DNA from: Wyeomyia smithii
Lineage: Eukaryota; Arthropoda; Insecta; Diptera; Culicidae
NCBI RefSeq assembly: GCF_029784165.1
Contig: NC_073696.1
Location: 6,572,001-6,636,000 of the forward strand
Direction: 5' to 3'
DNA: 64,000 nucleotides
Positions 1-12,355 of the stretch are shown in pieces (position 1 is the stretch's first letter; every line of letters begins with the position of its first letter). The notes under the pieces were generated by a model. That model did no database searches and was not told the origin of the DNA. It saw nothing but the letters and a program-made list of their open reading frames with translations. Both the position numbers and the translations under genes were made by a program.

Positions 1-199
1 CGTCATACAGTATGCTAACGTTGATGAGTTCAAAGATTTCAAATGCGTTTTGGAATCACATCATGATTTGTAAACTGCGTCTGAGAAAAACACAAACATT
101 TGCCTTTAAGCAAACTATCTAAAACACGCATTGAGTGCTTCATAGAAACTCATTTGGACCTGTTTGAAGATACAAAACTCGTGCCCTTCCCGAACAACA

Positions 200-500
200 T
201 TCGCAACTCTGGGCTCACGGTATTGCATATTTTCATTTCCAGTAAACACTGGGGAACGAAACAGTGGTGTTTCTAATTAGACATTTGAGGTTGACGGGTG
301 TGATTCTTATTATGTGTGAATAAGAGGACAGAAATGAACCTGATCGTTGCATCAATACAAATGCAACGAGTGTAGTTTTGCTAGCACATGCATTGCGGTT
401 CTTGGCTGTATGTTCTCCTGCAGAAACACATACAAGCGTGTGGCCGTCATAATTTTTGTTACTTTGTTTGTGTATAATGCGCGGTCTTATACACAATAAG
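200..500 (-). repeat. Dispersed repeat, copy 1
   Basis: Positions about 233-330 match the reverse complement of about 34830-34930, sharing a core around 'tctaattagacattt' and an adjacent 'agtaaacac/agtaaacag' block. Both copies have an incidental reading frame with the peptide LKCLIRNT. No terminal repeats, tail or coding homology were recognised, so the class is unknown. Seen directly: two diverged copies in opposite orientation. Inference: an old interspersed repeat. Confidence 0.5.
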
Positions 501-1854
501 TAATAAAAAGTTTACCAAAGTAACAAAATGTTCCCCGTTTGTGTTGGGTGTATTATTGGATTTGGTTTTTGGGGAAATAGAGTTAATTCTCATTTAGACA
601 CATTACGAGAAATTGTCGGTGCTTCTTCAACAACAACGATATGCTTGTGCCTTGTCAAAAAATGTTGTTTCCACAACAAAACACTACAGGCACTATATTG
701 CCAAAAGTAAACGAAATTCCTTCGAGTGTTGTTAAATATATTTTCTAAATAGATTTTGCGGGAAGGCTGACAATAAAAATACGTGAGTCACTGAGCAAAC
801 GAATTGATTCTGTCTGCGGAATCTGTAACTTTTGTAACAAATATCTCTCTAACTATAGTGTTTAGTCCCACGTCTCCATTCTATACAACCCTAGGGCTGT
901 ATACTAGGGTGGGACAAAAAATAAATGTTAGCTCCCATGCACTTTTCGTGTTCCTTATGGGTTCTATAATAATTAATGGGCTTATGGGTTCTATAATAAT
1001 AACTTTTCAGATCGATCGGTGAAACTATATTGTTGCGTCCGATTTTTAAAGTTTCCATACGATTTTATATGAGAAAATCCACTTTTTCAAAACTTTTTCT
1101 CTAGAGATGTCCAGTTGGCGCCCAAAAAAATATCGTTACATGATATTTGTAGGAAATTTTCGTGGGAAAAACTCTTCTGAAGACCGTAAGGCGCTACGAT
1201 GCTTGTAGAAAAAGTTATTCACCCCAAACTGATTGAATGTCTGACGAACGGCTCACCATTGAATTTTTCCAGCAACACTGCTGCGTTCTTGCACTTAAGC
1301 ACATACCCTCTTACTTTTTTTCAATAAAATGCTGCTGTTCTTAAACATCTGCAAATATTTTCTGTCAGAAAAACCCATGTTTTGATTTCAAGCCTAAAAA
1401 TTACCATTTCTGATGTTTTTGTAGTTTTGTGAATAGTCTTATATTACAGAATTCAGATTTTGTTTTGACTTTTACTCAAACTAGATCTTTGAGCATAAAG
1501 GAACATTCAGCTGAAACTAAGGTCCCATTTCACCGGTCTAAATGTCGGTTAGGAGACAACTTAAGCATTAAAAGATACTTGTTTTTATTTTAGTAATCAG
1601 TAAACCTTAATTTTTTTCGTGTTCCTTGGAAACCAATAAACATTCTCGTGTAAAAAGTCCACATGTCATCTCTTTAGATTTCATTGCAGAGGAGAACTAA
1701 ACATGAGTTGTCATACTCTAATCTTTTTTCATTGATTTCTTTTTGTTGAAAGTACCGTAAAAAAATATTTAACTGATACTGTAAACGACTGTTCCGAGTA
1801 CAATCCAAATACAGATATTTTCGGAACTGGGATCACCCTAGACAAAAGCCCTAA
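501..1854. other. No gene recognised; possible degraded repeat
   Basis: Low-complexity AT-rich sequence with no long frame. A motif near 915, 'tagggtgggacaaaaaat', looks like a DNA-transposon terminus, but no inverted partner was found in the window. A short direct repeat 'atgggttctataataat' occurs twice at about 957-1003. Confidence 0.3.
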
Positions 1855-2165
1855 ATGGCCACCCCATATTTGATTATCTACAAAACCGTGATGATTTTCA
1901 GAGACCGGCAATCAGCTTCACGCGCAATTTTTAATTATGTGCTGGCCACTTCCAGTTTCTGGCGTACAGGTCAGAGTGGTCAAATGTCATCCAATATTGG
2001 TATTTTAAGAATCAGGATGAGGCTAGAAATCCTTCCCAAAATGGTGACTTCCGGTTTCATAGAAAATATCCTAAATTCGGCCAACGAAACCAATACTTTC
2101 GAAAGTGGAACTCTATACGTCATTTTAACATCTGAAATGGCAACTTCTAATTTCTGGAGAACAGC
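1855..2165. repeat. Degenerate tandem repeat of the 'ggcnacttccggtttctgg' type
   Basis: The phrase 'ggc(c/a)acttc..(g/a)tttctgg' recurs at about 1944 and 2138, and 'aatattggtattttaagaatcaggatgag' is similar to sequence at 4775-4805 and 4940-5000. The block reads as several decayed copies of an 80-100 bp monomer. The frames that cross it are incidental. A related block is at 4740-5110. Confidence 0.5.
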
Positions 2166-2184
2166 ACATATTGTATTTGCTTTC

Positions 2185-2591
2185 TGTGCGTTCTCAGAAT
2201 ATCAATGTTGTACCAGCTTTCATGGAACCTGCGTCTCGAGCGTATACAGAGACGTTTCGGTTTTCGTTGCCGCCTGCTTGGACTTGACACTCTAGAGCAC
2301 CGCCGCAAAGTACAACAGGCTGTACGCATTGCCAAGATTCTGAACGCTGAACTGGATTCCCCAGAGTTGCTGTCATTGATGAATTTCCCTGTATCTCAAC
2401 GTATGCTGAGGCCCTCTTCGATGCTTTTAAACCAATTCCATCGCACGAACTATGATTATTACGAACCTGTTGCTTTTTGTGTGAGAGCCAGAGCTGCGAT
2501 TAATCCAAGCAACATGCTGACTATGACGAGAGAGAAAATATCATCGCACTCGTTTCTTTCTCTCATAAATAGCCAGCAACCATCACAGTAA
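2185..2591 (+). pseudogene. CR1-like non-LTR retrotransposon, 3' end of ORF2 (fragment)
   Basis: The frame from 2205 encodes the C-terminal, post-thumb segment of a non-LTR reverse transcriptase. It aligns by eye with the C-terminus of the element at 37788-39125: LSWNLRLERIQRRF against LTWSLRIEIVQKRF, LDTLEHRRKVQQA against LDTLARRRKIQQA, and LLSLMNFPV against LLSLLGFRV, followed by an FHRT box in both. About 20 residues are missing after RRFGF compared with that copy, so this fragment also has an internal deletion. There is no catalytic domain, and it stops at 2591 with no poly(A) or TAAA-like tail directly after it. It is an inactive remnant, not a host gene. Confidence 0.7.
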
Positions 2592-4030
2592 GCGTGAGGT
2601 TCCGACAAGTGATTCAATATCTTGTCTCTTTTGTTGCCATTTTCGGCTTCTCATTGTCAATCGTCGTGAATATACAGAGTTCACTCGGAAATATCAGTGC
2701 AATGCAAATCAGGGTGATTTTTGGAATATCAAAAATCGTTTCAGTAGCGTGATTATGTCAGTGCTAGCTTGAAGTTTGTTGCTATCAGGATTTTTTAAAA
2801 TTGATCTGCTTTGCGGTCTGTGACGATCCCAACTCAAGATATGGCAACCAATGAACTAGGATTATAATTTCAAACCAGCGGTTATAGGTGTCGCTTGATG
2901 GGCTGGCACAACAACTCCGAGTATTCGGAACACAACCGGAACAGGTCCGCATTTTTACATTTTTCAATGAGAGGCATGGTAGGGTTTTAAGCACTTCTAA
3001 GCACTGCTTTGATCATCGTTACCATGTTACTGAAACATATTCCGGTCATATATCCGAAACCAGTCGATTAACTCCGGCCATCCTCTTCGTTAAAAGAAAA
3101 TATGAATAAAAACTAGGAGAAAAGCAAAACCGTTCCGAACCAAAATTGAACAGTTTCAAAGTTGAACCGTGCCAACATTTAACAGGATCTGTATATAAAT
3201 ATACATACCCATACATATTTAAAAGTTTTCTGTTTTGCCACCCGCGATTCATTTTTTGCCGCGAACAACACTGTCTTTAGTTTAACCTACAACAAGCACA
3301 ATATTCAAGAATCAAATTAATAAACTCATGCTGTCAAAAAACAAATAAAAATGCAATATTATTTTTCAGATATGAGATCATTCGAAAAATATTGAAAGAA
3401 TTCTTTTTATTACAATTGGTGTTATGAAGGAGCATATTCTCTACTGAGAATAAAAATGAATGATCATACAGATTCAAAAGTACCAAACTAAAATACGCTC
3501 AGTTACAAAACGAAGTAATAGTTGTTTATTGACAATGCTTTTAGTCGGCGTGCAGCCAAACCGAGCCAAGCATCGAAAAACATTTACCGCCGCAATTGCT
3601 GTGTTCAAGCTGTTACAGAGAATTTTTGTTATAATATCGTTATCAAATGCTCAAACGATTTCGTTACTTCACAATAGATAGATTATTACTTCTCATATCC
3701 ACTGGGTGTCAATAACTCAATCTGAGAAAACGGCGCTTAGTTCAGTCTGATCGCATGCCGACCATATATCAATATCATACATATCAATTGAAGAAAAATC
3801 ATTGATTTTATGTTTGCTATCCTCATAATATCATGCTGTCAAAATGAACTTGATATTTCTGCTGGTTCAATCTCAGTACAGCCATACCCGAATGATCGAG
3901 AAAGATAGCAAGAAAAAAATGAGAGTGAGAGTTGACGATAAGAGAATCATTGTAACATCGCAAACTCTTTTGTAATGAGGCATGCGTCGTAGTTGGCTGA
4001 TTCTGGTGTTGCATCATTTTGGCGTAATGT
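2592..4030. other. No gene recognised
   Basis: AT-rich sequence with only short frames, none with a recognisable domain. No clean terminal repeats or target duplications were seen. Confidence 0.35.
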
Positions 4031-4034
4031 CAGT

Positions 4035-4225
4035 AGTATGATATTGACTTTTCGCAGCTCTGGTGAGAGCATTCACGAGTGTCGAGCATCTTTTGAATTT
4101 GGTGTGCCTAGTCATATTTTTAAACGTAGATTAACTAACTCTAGTTACTTTTAATGATCATTCTTCTTTCATTAAGACTTTATGTCAGTTGATGCACTTA
4201 GAAATAAACAAATGAATAAATAAAC
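4035..4225 (+). mobile_element. CR1-like non-LTR retrotransposon, 3' terminus
   Basis: A short frame ending FEFGVPSHIFKRRL matches the extreme C-terminus of the family (LFEYGEPSHIFKHRL at 20461-20510; LFEFGERSSCF in the copy at 37788). It is followed by 'attaagactttatgtcag' and an 'aaataaacaaatgaataaataaa' tail. The copy at 37690-37790 carries the same 3' UTR motif in reverse complement ('attaaaactttatgttag'). This is a severely 5'-truncated insertion, the usual product of incomplete target-primed reverse transcription. Confidence 0.7.
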
Positions 4226-4739
4226 TAATTTAAAGTGATGATGGATATAAATAAGATGTAATATATATCTGAAATAAGTTGTGCTAATGCGGCAATGGAA
4301 TGTTAAAAACGATTTTTAATTTCGAAACCTCTGATCACGAGAATCGCCGGGAACATTCAACTAATGTTTCATATATTTAATGGAGAACATGGTTAGTTTT
4401 TCCAACGCAACTAATTAAAATTTGTTCAAGTACGCTTACAACGCCAGCCAATTTTATTTTTCGAACTCTAGTTTCAAGCGATTGCATTTTTACGTACTCA
4501 AATGCCTTTAAAATGTTTGTCTTCTAAGTTGTATGTGATTTATTTTTAAACACAGCCAACTTTTTGACTTCCAACTCCTTGTTTTTATGTTTTTATGTAT
4601 TTTTTCTCCTGTTTTTACATTATTATGATCAGTTTTCTAGTTATTAGTTTCTTATGAAAATTTGGATCCCTCTGATTCTTATCTAAATGCGAAATCCATT
4701 AACTGAGTTGATCTTGGCGATATTGCTCTCTTTGTTTCT

Positions 4740-5110
4740 TAGGTGTGTTTGACTGTAAAATAGCCAAACACCACCAAATATTAGTATTTTCGGAACCAGG
4801 ATGATGCTCTGAGACGGATACTTCCGAAGCTAAAAGGCATGCTCAGATCTAGACTCTGGACGCCATCTTGAAATCTAAAATGGCTACTACCATTGTGTTA
4901 GGAGAACAGCCAGAAAAGCCTAATACCACCCAATATTTGAGTTCCTGAAACGGGATAACGTTCAGAGGCTGAAAAACAAGTCTGAACCATCCAAAATCCA
5001 CAAAGGAGACCTCTGGTTTTAGGAAAACATCCAAAAATGGTAAAAAATCACCCAAAATGGATATTTCCTGAACCGGGATTAAACCCAATGGCCGAAAATC
5101 CACCTAAGAC
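4740..5110. repeat. Degenerate tandem repeat related to 1855-2165
   Basis: Three or so decayed units share 'caccaaatattagtattttcgg', 'cacccaatatttgagttcctg' and 'cacccaaaatggatatttcctg', each followed by 'aac(c)(a/g)gga(t)'. Spacing is about 110-150 bp. No protein is supported. Confidence 0.5.
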
Positions 5111-8100
5111 GACTTCCATTAAGTATGTCACGCAAACTTTGATTAAATTTTATCCCCCCCCTCCCTTTGGTCACACATTGACGACTCCCCAAGAGAAGTA
5201 TGTCACGTCACAAAAACTACCCTCCCCATCTCGCTCATCTTCAAAAAATTCCACAGATTCTAGAAATGCTCTTCGATTGCTGTAATCGGATTAGTTTCAG
5301 TAGCCTTAGATATGTCAAAGGAAGCTTCTTTAATATCCATGTAGTTTTTATGCATCAACTCGAGCTTGTCAGAGAGATTAGACTGAACTTTGTAACCGAC
5401 TCAGTAACGATACAATGAACGTGATCTCGCAATCTAAAAGTTTCATTGACAAGCGAGTTTGTGCTTCAGAACTAATATTAACAGAGTCAAACAGTTTCCT
5501 CAAAACAATGCACAAACGTCGTTGAAGTTGTTTTTTCACAGTTTACAAAATAAACAACTATGTTCCAATGGAACAGATCTTGGTATAGTTTTTTGTAGGT
5601 AATAATACAAATGAAAAGGATTTTTGCAGCTCTTAGTAGAAACGAAAATGTAGCAACACTGTGTCAGACTATTGGGGGCATCGGGGTTTTCTGCTGATGC
5701 CTTGAAGCAACCAGTTTCGGAAGAATTTCCCTCGCTCTTATTGTATTTGTCTCAGTTAGTTTCAGTTTGATTATTAGCTGGGAAAATTATTTAGTTTACC
5801 TTCTTTTTAATCTAATCCTTTTTGATTAAAAAGCAGGTAAACTTTACAATTTTTCCAGTAAATTTTATATTTTCAAATAATTTTTATGTGACGTCACGCA
5901 ACGTTATACCCCCCATCCCCCTTCGTCCCAAACCGTTACGATTTCTTAACCCCCTCTCCCCACCCTAAGACACTATTTAGAAGTCAAAGTAGGCGACTTG
6001 CGGTTGAATGATGTCAAGCGGTTGAAAACCAACCCAGGGTACCATTTTGAAGTACTGAAGTATAACAAACGATACTAAATTTTGAAACCTTCACGGAGTC
6101 GTTTTTTTTTTTTTCAGAACTATCATTTCCGTAAATGGATAGTTAAATTCAATTTGAAAACATTTGTAATGGAAATTGTTGAATATCGTTGAAGACTATA
6201 AAGCTTGTTGCACCCAAAATTAAGTTACATTCAGTATTTTAAGAAATTTAAGTTCAAAGGTTTGTTCCTGCAGGGCGTGAAAAATTTTTGTTATTCAGAT
6301 TAAACTGCATATAATTGATCGATTTTGTTGAATTAAAGCAAGCCTAAAATATGAATACTAGCTAGAGAGTATGAAATGCACGACACACTCTATAATATAA
6401 AAGCGAAAAAATATATGTAAACATAAAATATGTGCTGATCAATAAGTAGGTCGGTGGATCCCCTGCAAAATCAAATAAACAGAGTTTTCTTACTATCAAA
6501 CCGCTGGAGATAAGAAAAAGTACCGTAGCAGTCATGCCAAGTTTTATTGCCCCTTGCAAGTAACAAAAAAAGGATTTGTACAGTAATCAAAATCGCTGAA
6601 CAAATACTTTTAAAAATTAACAGAAATTTCTCACAGATTGGAAATGCATTCAAATCAGTTGCACTCTAGGTAAGTTAGGCTGTAAAAACAATCGTTAAAA
6701 ACTTTGAAGAACCAACCGGCTTCAGCTTGCCACTTAGATGCACATTGTATTTTGTGAAGTAGTAAAAATGATAGGCAAAAAAGTTCGTTTGAAGATGAAA
6801 TCTTCCAGCAGGAATGAATCAATATAACATGTGCTTCATGAATGACGAAAAAATCCTGCTGATGCAAACCGCGTACCCTCCACGATCCATCACGAAGCAA
6901 AATGATATTTGTCCATTCAAACTGCTTCCATTTTTTTCCAAATCACATATCAATTGGAAGGAAACCATTGAATTATTATTTTCCCCGATCTTAATATCAC
7001 GTTGTCGAATTGAACCTAAATTTATTTACAGTATGGTAAATGAGCAAGAATGAAGGGTAAGAAAAATCATAGAGAATCGATGCTAGAGAAATTAGGGGAA
7101 ATTCGCAAACGCATTAGGTTTTGCTTCAGCAATATGTCAGTAGCAGGTATGCTATTGACTTTTTGCTGATCCGTATAAAAGTGTTCGTAAATTCAGTAAC
7201 AATTTGGCAAGAGCTTCGCGGTATCGGTAAGTAACGGAAACCAGTATACTTTTAGACGGCTTAGTCAGATATTTACAAAATAAGCATAGTCGTCAATTAA
7301 ATATTTTGACGGGCTAGGCTCTTGCTAAGTGCGCTGGAGCTATGAACGAATTTCCGTAGGAAACGGTCATCATTCTGCCGGCGCTTATGCGACACTTTAC
7401 TTTCTTTCAGGCAGTGAAAAATTAGGGTTTGCTTTGAAAAATGATCTACTAACATTAACTTATTCCTTATTCGTTAGGAATAGTTTTATAGCTGAAAACA
7501 GCAGATATAACCAGTAATTTGTGGTCAAAGTTTAGTTGTTCCATGTGATTTTATCATAATTTATTAATTAAGGTTTTTAGTCACATGATTTATAGCAAAA
7601 AAAAAAAAACAAAACATTTGTCATATTCGATACACTGCTAAAAAGACGAGAACTGACGAAATACTCAAAACCAAACCGATGAAAATTGCAGGGTTGGAAA
7701 TCGTTAAAAGTTATAACGAAGTCAATGATCTAATACATATCTAGGCTCAATATTCAAAAATAAGTTGTTAGAAAAGCATTCTAGGATTAAATAGGAGGGT
7801 GGTATCCAATACATGATCACATGGTAAGCTTAGGACTACGAAAATTTTTATTCGCGGTTCGACCATCACCTATTTTTGCGATAAGCGCAAATTCGAAGTT
7901 TTGATAATTTATTTTAAAATATTAGACATCGCGATTTTTAGTGATACGTTTCACGAATTCTGACTCTATTATGTAAACATGTATTAATATAATCAATGAA
8001 AAATAAAAAAATCACAAATGAAGTTTTTTGAGAGACGGACAAATTAGTAGAAACATATTGAATTGATCTACATCATAGAAATGCAAAATAATAATGGCAA

Positions 8101-8972
8101 AATATATGAAAAAATTACTTATGCATGTGAATATTTAACAAAAGAAAATTTGATCGTCGGATTGTGAGAACAAATTCCATGAATAATAATTTTGCACAGA
8201 AAAAACAGTTCAAAAACTTGTATAATATACTCAGGTAGCTCGAATGACAAAAGCACGAAAAAATGATATTGAGATAAATATTGATGAATGCATTAATTAT
8301 TTTTTGTTCCTTTAATTTTAATGAATAAATTCGAAGAAAAGGTGAACAGCGTTTCTGTGGGGTTAAGTTTTGAAGTTTAAAAATTCGAAAAGATTATTCT
8401 ATTTATCTCTGCGTCCAAGTAATTTATCAATAATTTCTGGAACAACACTCTGCATGATTTATTTACAGTAACCACCTAGTTCTTGATTTTAGGCCACAGT
8501 CGGTAATTCTAACCCAAATTTTATCGTCTGCGGAGAATAAGAGATAGCGGCTAGCTTCTCCGTTTCTCGTTGTTCTCTATGGCACACTTCACACTATCCG
8601 CTCCCTGTTGAATTTTGAATGCAAGCAACACTAGTTTTTCCAACCAAGCCATTATTGGCAGAGATAATTAAAAAAAAAGATCCAGAAATTATTAATGGTC
8701 CAATTTAAACATAAATATTTTTGCTAGACTGAAATTTAATTTTTTTTTGCTCACAAAATGTTTATTTCACGTGGCACAACAAAAATAATGTTTGTTTAGT
8801 TTTAATTAGTTCAAAATTCACATTGAATATTATTAAATGACATTCTTAGCACGCAGACAACAAAAGCTAGCTTCGTAATTTTACATCATCTTCGCTTGTT
8901 CACTCTTCATTCATTGTAACACCGTCTATTGAGCTCCAACTAAGAGCTCGATTGTCCTTCCCAGCGTAATTC
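5111..8972. other. No gene recognised
   Basis: AT-rich sequence. Two C-rich patches (about 5150-5165 and 5905-5960) lie near 'atgtcacg' or 'gtgacgtcacg' words and may be a decayed MITE, but no convincing ends were found. The short frames at 6362-7053 carry no recognisable domain. Further exons of the minus-strand gene starting at 9149 could lie here but were not identified. Confidence 0.3.
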
Positions 8973-9149
8973 TCATACCTCATATCCACAAGTAGAAGAT
9001 CCGCTTCTGTCAGCATCTGAATACGCCTGATAGTCGTCACGCTGGCCGCGCTTATAAAATCCATTTCCATTCCTCCACCGTTGGCCGCTTGGACCCGCGA
9101 AGGCACCGCAAACCGCTATCAACAGGATCAAGCACTTTAACATCTTCAT
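8973..9149 (-). CDS. Small secreted protein, or first coding exon of a secreted-protein gene
   Basis: Reading from the ATG at 9149 gives 58 residues and a TGA at 8973-8975. The N-terminus MKMLKCLILLIAVCGAFA is a textbook signal peptide: basic start, hydrophobic core and A-x-A cleavage site. A hydrophilic mature part follows, rich in G, R, D and S, with a dibasic KR (GFYKRGQ) and a single Cys near the end (STCGYE). The last codons read TATGAG|GTATGAG, a very good splice donor at 8978, so 8979-9149 is more likely a first coding exon in phase 0 than a complete gene. The next exon was not found. The product is unrecognised. A neuropeptide or cuticle precursor is possible from its form but not shown. 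A candidate promoter is at 9333-9368. The longer overlapping minus-strand frame at 8900-9106 is a shadow without a signal peptide. Confidence 0.6.
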   Translation of the reverse strand: MKMLKCLILLIAVCGAFAGPSGQRWRNGNGFYKRGQRDDYQAYSDADRSGSSTCGYEV

Positions 9150-9332
9150 TACACTATCGTGTCGAGTTTGTTTTCCTTAGAACATTTGTCAATTCAAACT
9201 AATCACATTTATGTATTTTTTGTAAAAGAAACCGAACTGAATTGATAACAACCTGACGCCGGTGACCTAAGAAAGGTTACCAATCAACAGAGCAAACGCG
9301 AACAATTTGAAAGAAAAAAAGCGCAAGAAAAT

Positions 9333-9368
9333 CGAACCATCAAGAGCCAACCGCCGGGAAAGACTGAC
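9333..9368 (-). promoter_or_regulatory. Candidate Inr + DPE core promoter for the gene at 9149
   Basis: On the minus strand TCAGTC matches the arthropod initiator (TCAKTY), with +1 at about 9365. At exactly +28 to +33 lies GGTTCG, 5 of 6 to the downstream promoter element consensus RGWYVT. There is no TATA box at -30. This would give a 5' UTR of about 216 nt. It rests on consensus matching only. Confidence 0.35.
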
Positions 9369-12185
9369 TGGCGAAGTTCCGCTCGGGCTGCTTTTTGGCC
9401 GCTAGAATCGACTTTCGAGCTGCGCTGCTCTCTTTGTCGACTCTGATCGACGACAACGCAGCGCAGCTTCGTGAGCGCGAGCGGATCACTGCTGCGTTAC
9501 TTTGTTTTGCAGAAGATCATTGAACGGAAGATCAGAAGCCGGTGCAGCACCCGCTGCATGCTGCGGGCTTATCGTGTGAAAGTAAGTGGATTAACTATTC
9601 GATCATAATCGTATTGTTTATCGTGGAGTGTTTTATGTGCTGAACGCTCTTGATTATCTACGTTGATAAGAATGTGAATTTTGATTCGCTGCTTTTGCAA
9701 CGCGATGTTCAACCACTTTACTTCAACATCCATTAGCGTCAGCTGGGATCATGGTACATGATTGAGCTGTAGATTAAGGTTCATAACCTGGAACAGCCCA
9801 ATCGATACATCAGGATTTTTCGTACTCAACCACTTCCATGTGCAGCCATTATTGCAAGGCAGACTGCGGTTCAGATCAACGTACCGAAAATTAAATTATG
9901 GCATAACAGCTAGAAAGTACAGCCACCGTTAATTTACCCCGAAAAACCTATCGATCACGTCTACCTTCAAGGGTATACTAACGGCAGAGGAAGTAGACGA
10001 AGAAAAAAACCATTCCGCGTCAGATTTGGAAGAAATTACCACTATAAAACCGGAAAACCGATCAGCGCCGCTGTGGTCCGCTGCGCGCTGCCGGTCATAA
10101 AAAAGGGACGGTGCACGCCGCAGGCAAAAGTAGAACAAATCATCTTATACCTTCACTTTCATCGGTGAGTCTCGCTTGGCACTTGGCGCAGGCGGTCGAA
10201 CTAAATTGGAAAGTTCAGTTCTCACTTTCATCAGGGCCTTGCCGTGGCAGACCGCAGCACCAGCAGCACTTGGTCCGATGCGTGCGTCCATCAAGTCGAG
10301 ACACCGTGGACTATAATTCTATTCGATTTGATTGGAACAATGGGGTAAGACTTGCTTTTCTAGCGGTTTTAAGCCAAATGATTGATGCGTTTTACTCCAC
10401 TTCGCAACACGTCTAGCGCAAGTCTGCTGCACCGCTCGACCGCTTGCGGGGTGTTTGATGGATAATTTGTTTGGTCACGTTTCTTTCTTTTCCAAGTCCG
10501 CTTTTTTTGCTTCATCCGCGGAGATAAACGCTAGGGTCTTTGAAGGTCTTTGATAAGTAACGAAGGAGAAATTAGATCTTTATGGTTCGAGCGGTTTTTG
10601 ATGCCATTCTGCTGCAGTGTTAACTGCTTTCATTTTTCACTTTTGCGAAAAAATGCCGCTAGGTTTGTGCTGTGGTTTCGCCACTCTAGTTGCTTGTTAG
10701 CGGACGTAGAGCATTTTTAATTTCAGTCTAGAAAGCGTTTAGATGTCAAGTTGAAGGTAAGTATCTACTAAGTATCTACAGAATAGTATTAATTTATTTT
10801 CTAGACATTTGAACATTTGGTTCAAAAGATTTAGTGAAAAAGAAGAAATTTTCAAAAGCAAAGTTTCAATGAAGGAGAACTCAAGAAAAAATTCACTGAT
10901 TATTAATGATGTTAATAATAATGATTATGTTGTAAAAAAATTTAGAAAAATAATATTTTCTTCACATCGACTTCAGAGACGTTCAACGCACCAAATTTTA
11001 TGCGGTTGTTTAAAACGCAAACGTTTGTTAAGTATAATTTCCACAACAATTGCATCATTTTGCTTAGGAGAAGATTAACTGCAATCGCTTTCCTCCGTTC
11101 GATTGATCCACCAATGTTGACGTCAAATTGCTAGAAAAAGAAAAATCCGCTTTGCACTAACAGTTGAAACTGCACAAAAACATCTGGCCACGAAATTATC
11201 TCACCTCCAATAGAGCAACACAACCGAAATGTTTGCCGCTTTACATAACGTTTCAGTTTACGCCGTTTTTCCCTTCGTTTGTCTGGGGGCAATCATTTCA
11301 ATCGCGTTTACTTTCATTGATAATTACATGAGTGCAGTGTGTTATAATAATGTTTTTTTTTGTATCTCTCTTTCTTCAGACTGCAACTGTATGAAGCGAC
11401 TTACCTTGAAAGGCTGAGACAATTTCTTTGCGTTTAAAAAAAAAATCAGAGTATAGACAAGGGAGAAAGAAAAAAAAATAACGTTAGATATTTTACGTTA
11501 GCTTGTGAGATGTACTAATTAACAAAGCAACATCCCATCTATATCATGCGAGAGCTTGTTCGAAACGTCGCTCGCCAGATCGGCAGGAACTAAAACAAGA
11601 CGAAGTGGCATTCCGCGCTGGATGCTTTGTTGAGGTAATTTATGAGAGCATTTCTCGAAGAGTTTGTTTACACACTGTTATAGAAGCATAAAAGTTGATA
11701 AGAAAACCGTAACCGATTGGTGGCGAGAAGCGGAAAAGTTCGTAGAACTTACGGACAGACACACATTCGCAAGGAAAACAACTAATAACTGAACGCGGGA
11801 GTGTAATTTGCAATTTACATGTTATGAAATCGAACGAAATTGGGTTTCCCTAAATAGCGCACTTTTCAACGGTACATTTTGTTGTTTTTCGAGAAGAAGC
11901 TCCGAAGGAGGTATAATTAATTTCCGGTCACATCATCCATAACCATAACCGTCGCCGTTAATCAATTCAATCAATTCATCACATCACCAATCATTTACGG
12001 ACTGTGGCTAAGCTGAGCGATCGCCCAACTTTTACTGCTTGTATGCAAAGTGAGATTTATGTGGATTTTTTTGTGTGCAGACTAACGTCGAGTGCGTCGA
12101 ATTTCGCTTTCATTTTGATTTTGGCTGATACATTTTTTTTCTTCTTTCGCTTACCTGTTTCTCACTTCGAAACGCAATCACAAGT
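9369..12185. other. No gene recognised; possible upstream regulatory region
   Basis: The stretch 9370-9560 is more GC-rich than the surroundings and lies immediately upstream of the secreted-protein gene, so it may be regulatory. Frames at 9929-10138, 10111-10416, 10809-11078 and 11229-11417 have no recognisable domain or signal and are not called. Confidence 0.3.
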
Positions 12186-12186
12186 G

Positions 12187-12355
12187 AATGGCCGGCGCGG
12201 CGTGGTGTAGCGGTAAGCAGGTGTATCACAATTCTTTGATTAACCGGTTTCAAGTTCAATGCCAATGCGCCCGTTGCCATTGTCGGCTGAACTGACCGCT
12301 GATGCAGATTGGCTGTCGCGGTAGATAAAATTAAAATTCAAATAAATAGATAATT
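12187..12355 (+). mobile_element. tRNA-derived SINE
   Basis: The sequence contains an A-box-like TGTAGCGGTAAGCAGG at about 12206 and a B-box-like GGTTTCAAGTTCAATG at about 12247, roughly 40 bp apart as in a pol III type 2 promoter. A non-tRNA body follows, with an A-rich end (about 12325-12358, 'aaaattaaaattcaaataaa'). It lacks a tRNA acceptor stem, so it is a SINE and not a functional tRNA gene. Confidence 0.6.

Noticed and set aside
5111..5965. A second Harbinger-like C-rich MITE
   Set aside because: C-rich tracts and TCACG words occur at both ends, but I could not align inverted termini or find a duplication.
9929..10416. Two frames (69 and 101 residues) upstream of the secreted-protein gene
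   Set aside because: No signal peptide, domain or splice context; overlapping opposite frames suggest chance.
12187..12355. Functional tRNA gene
   Set aside because: A- and B-box-like words are present, but no cloverleaf with paired acceptor and anticodon arms could be drawn; a SINE fits better. The same holds for 46488 and 61430.
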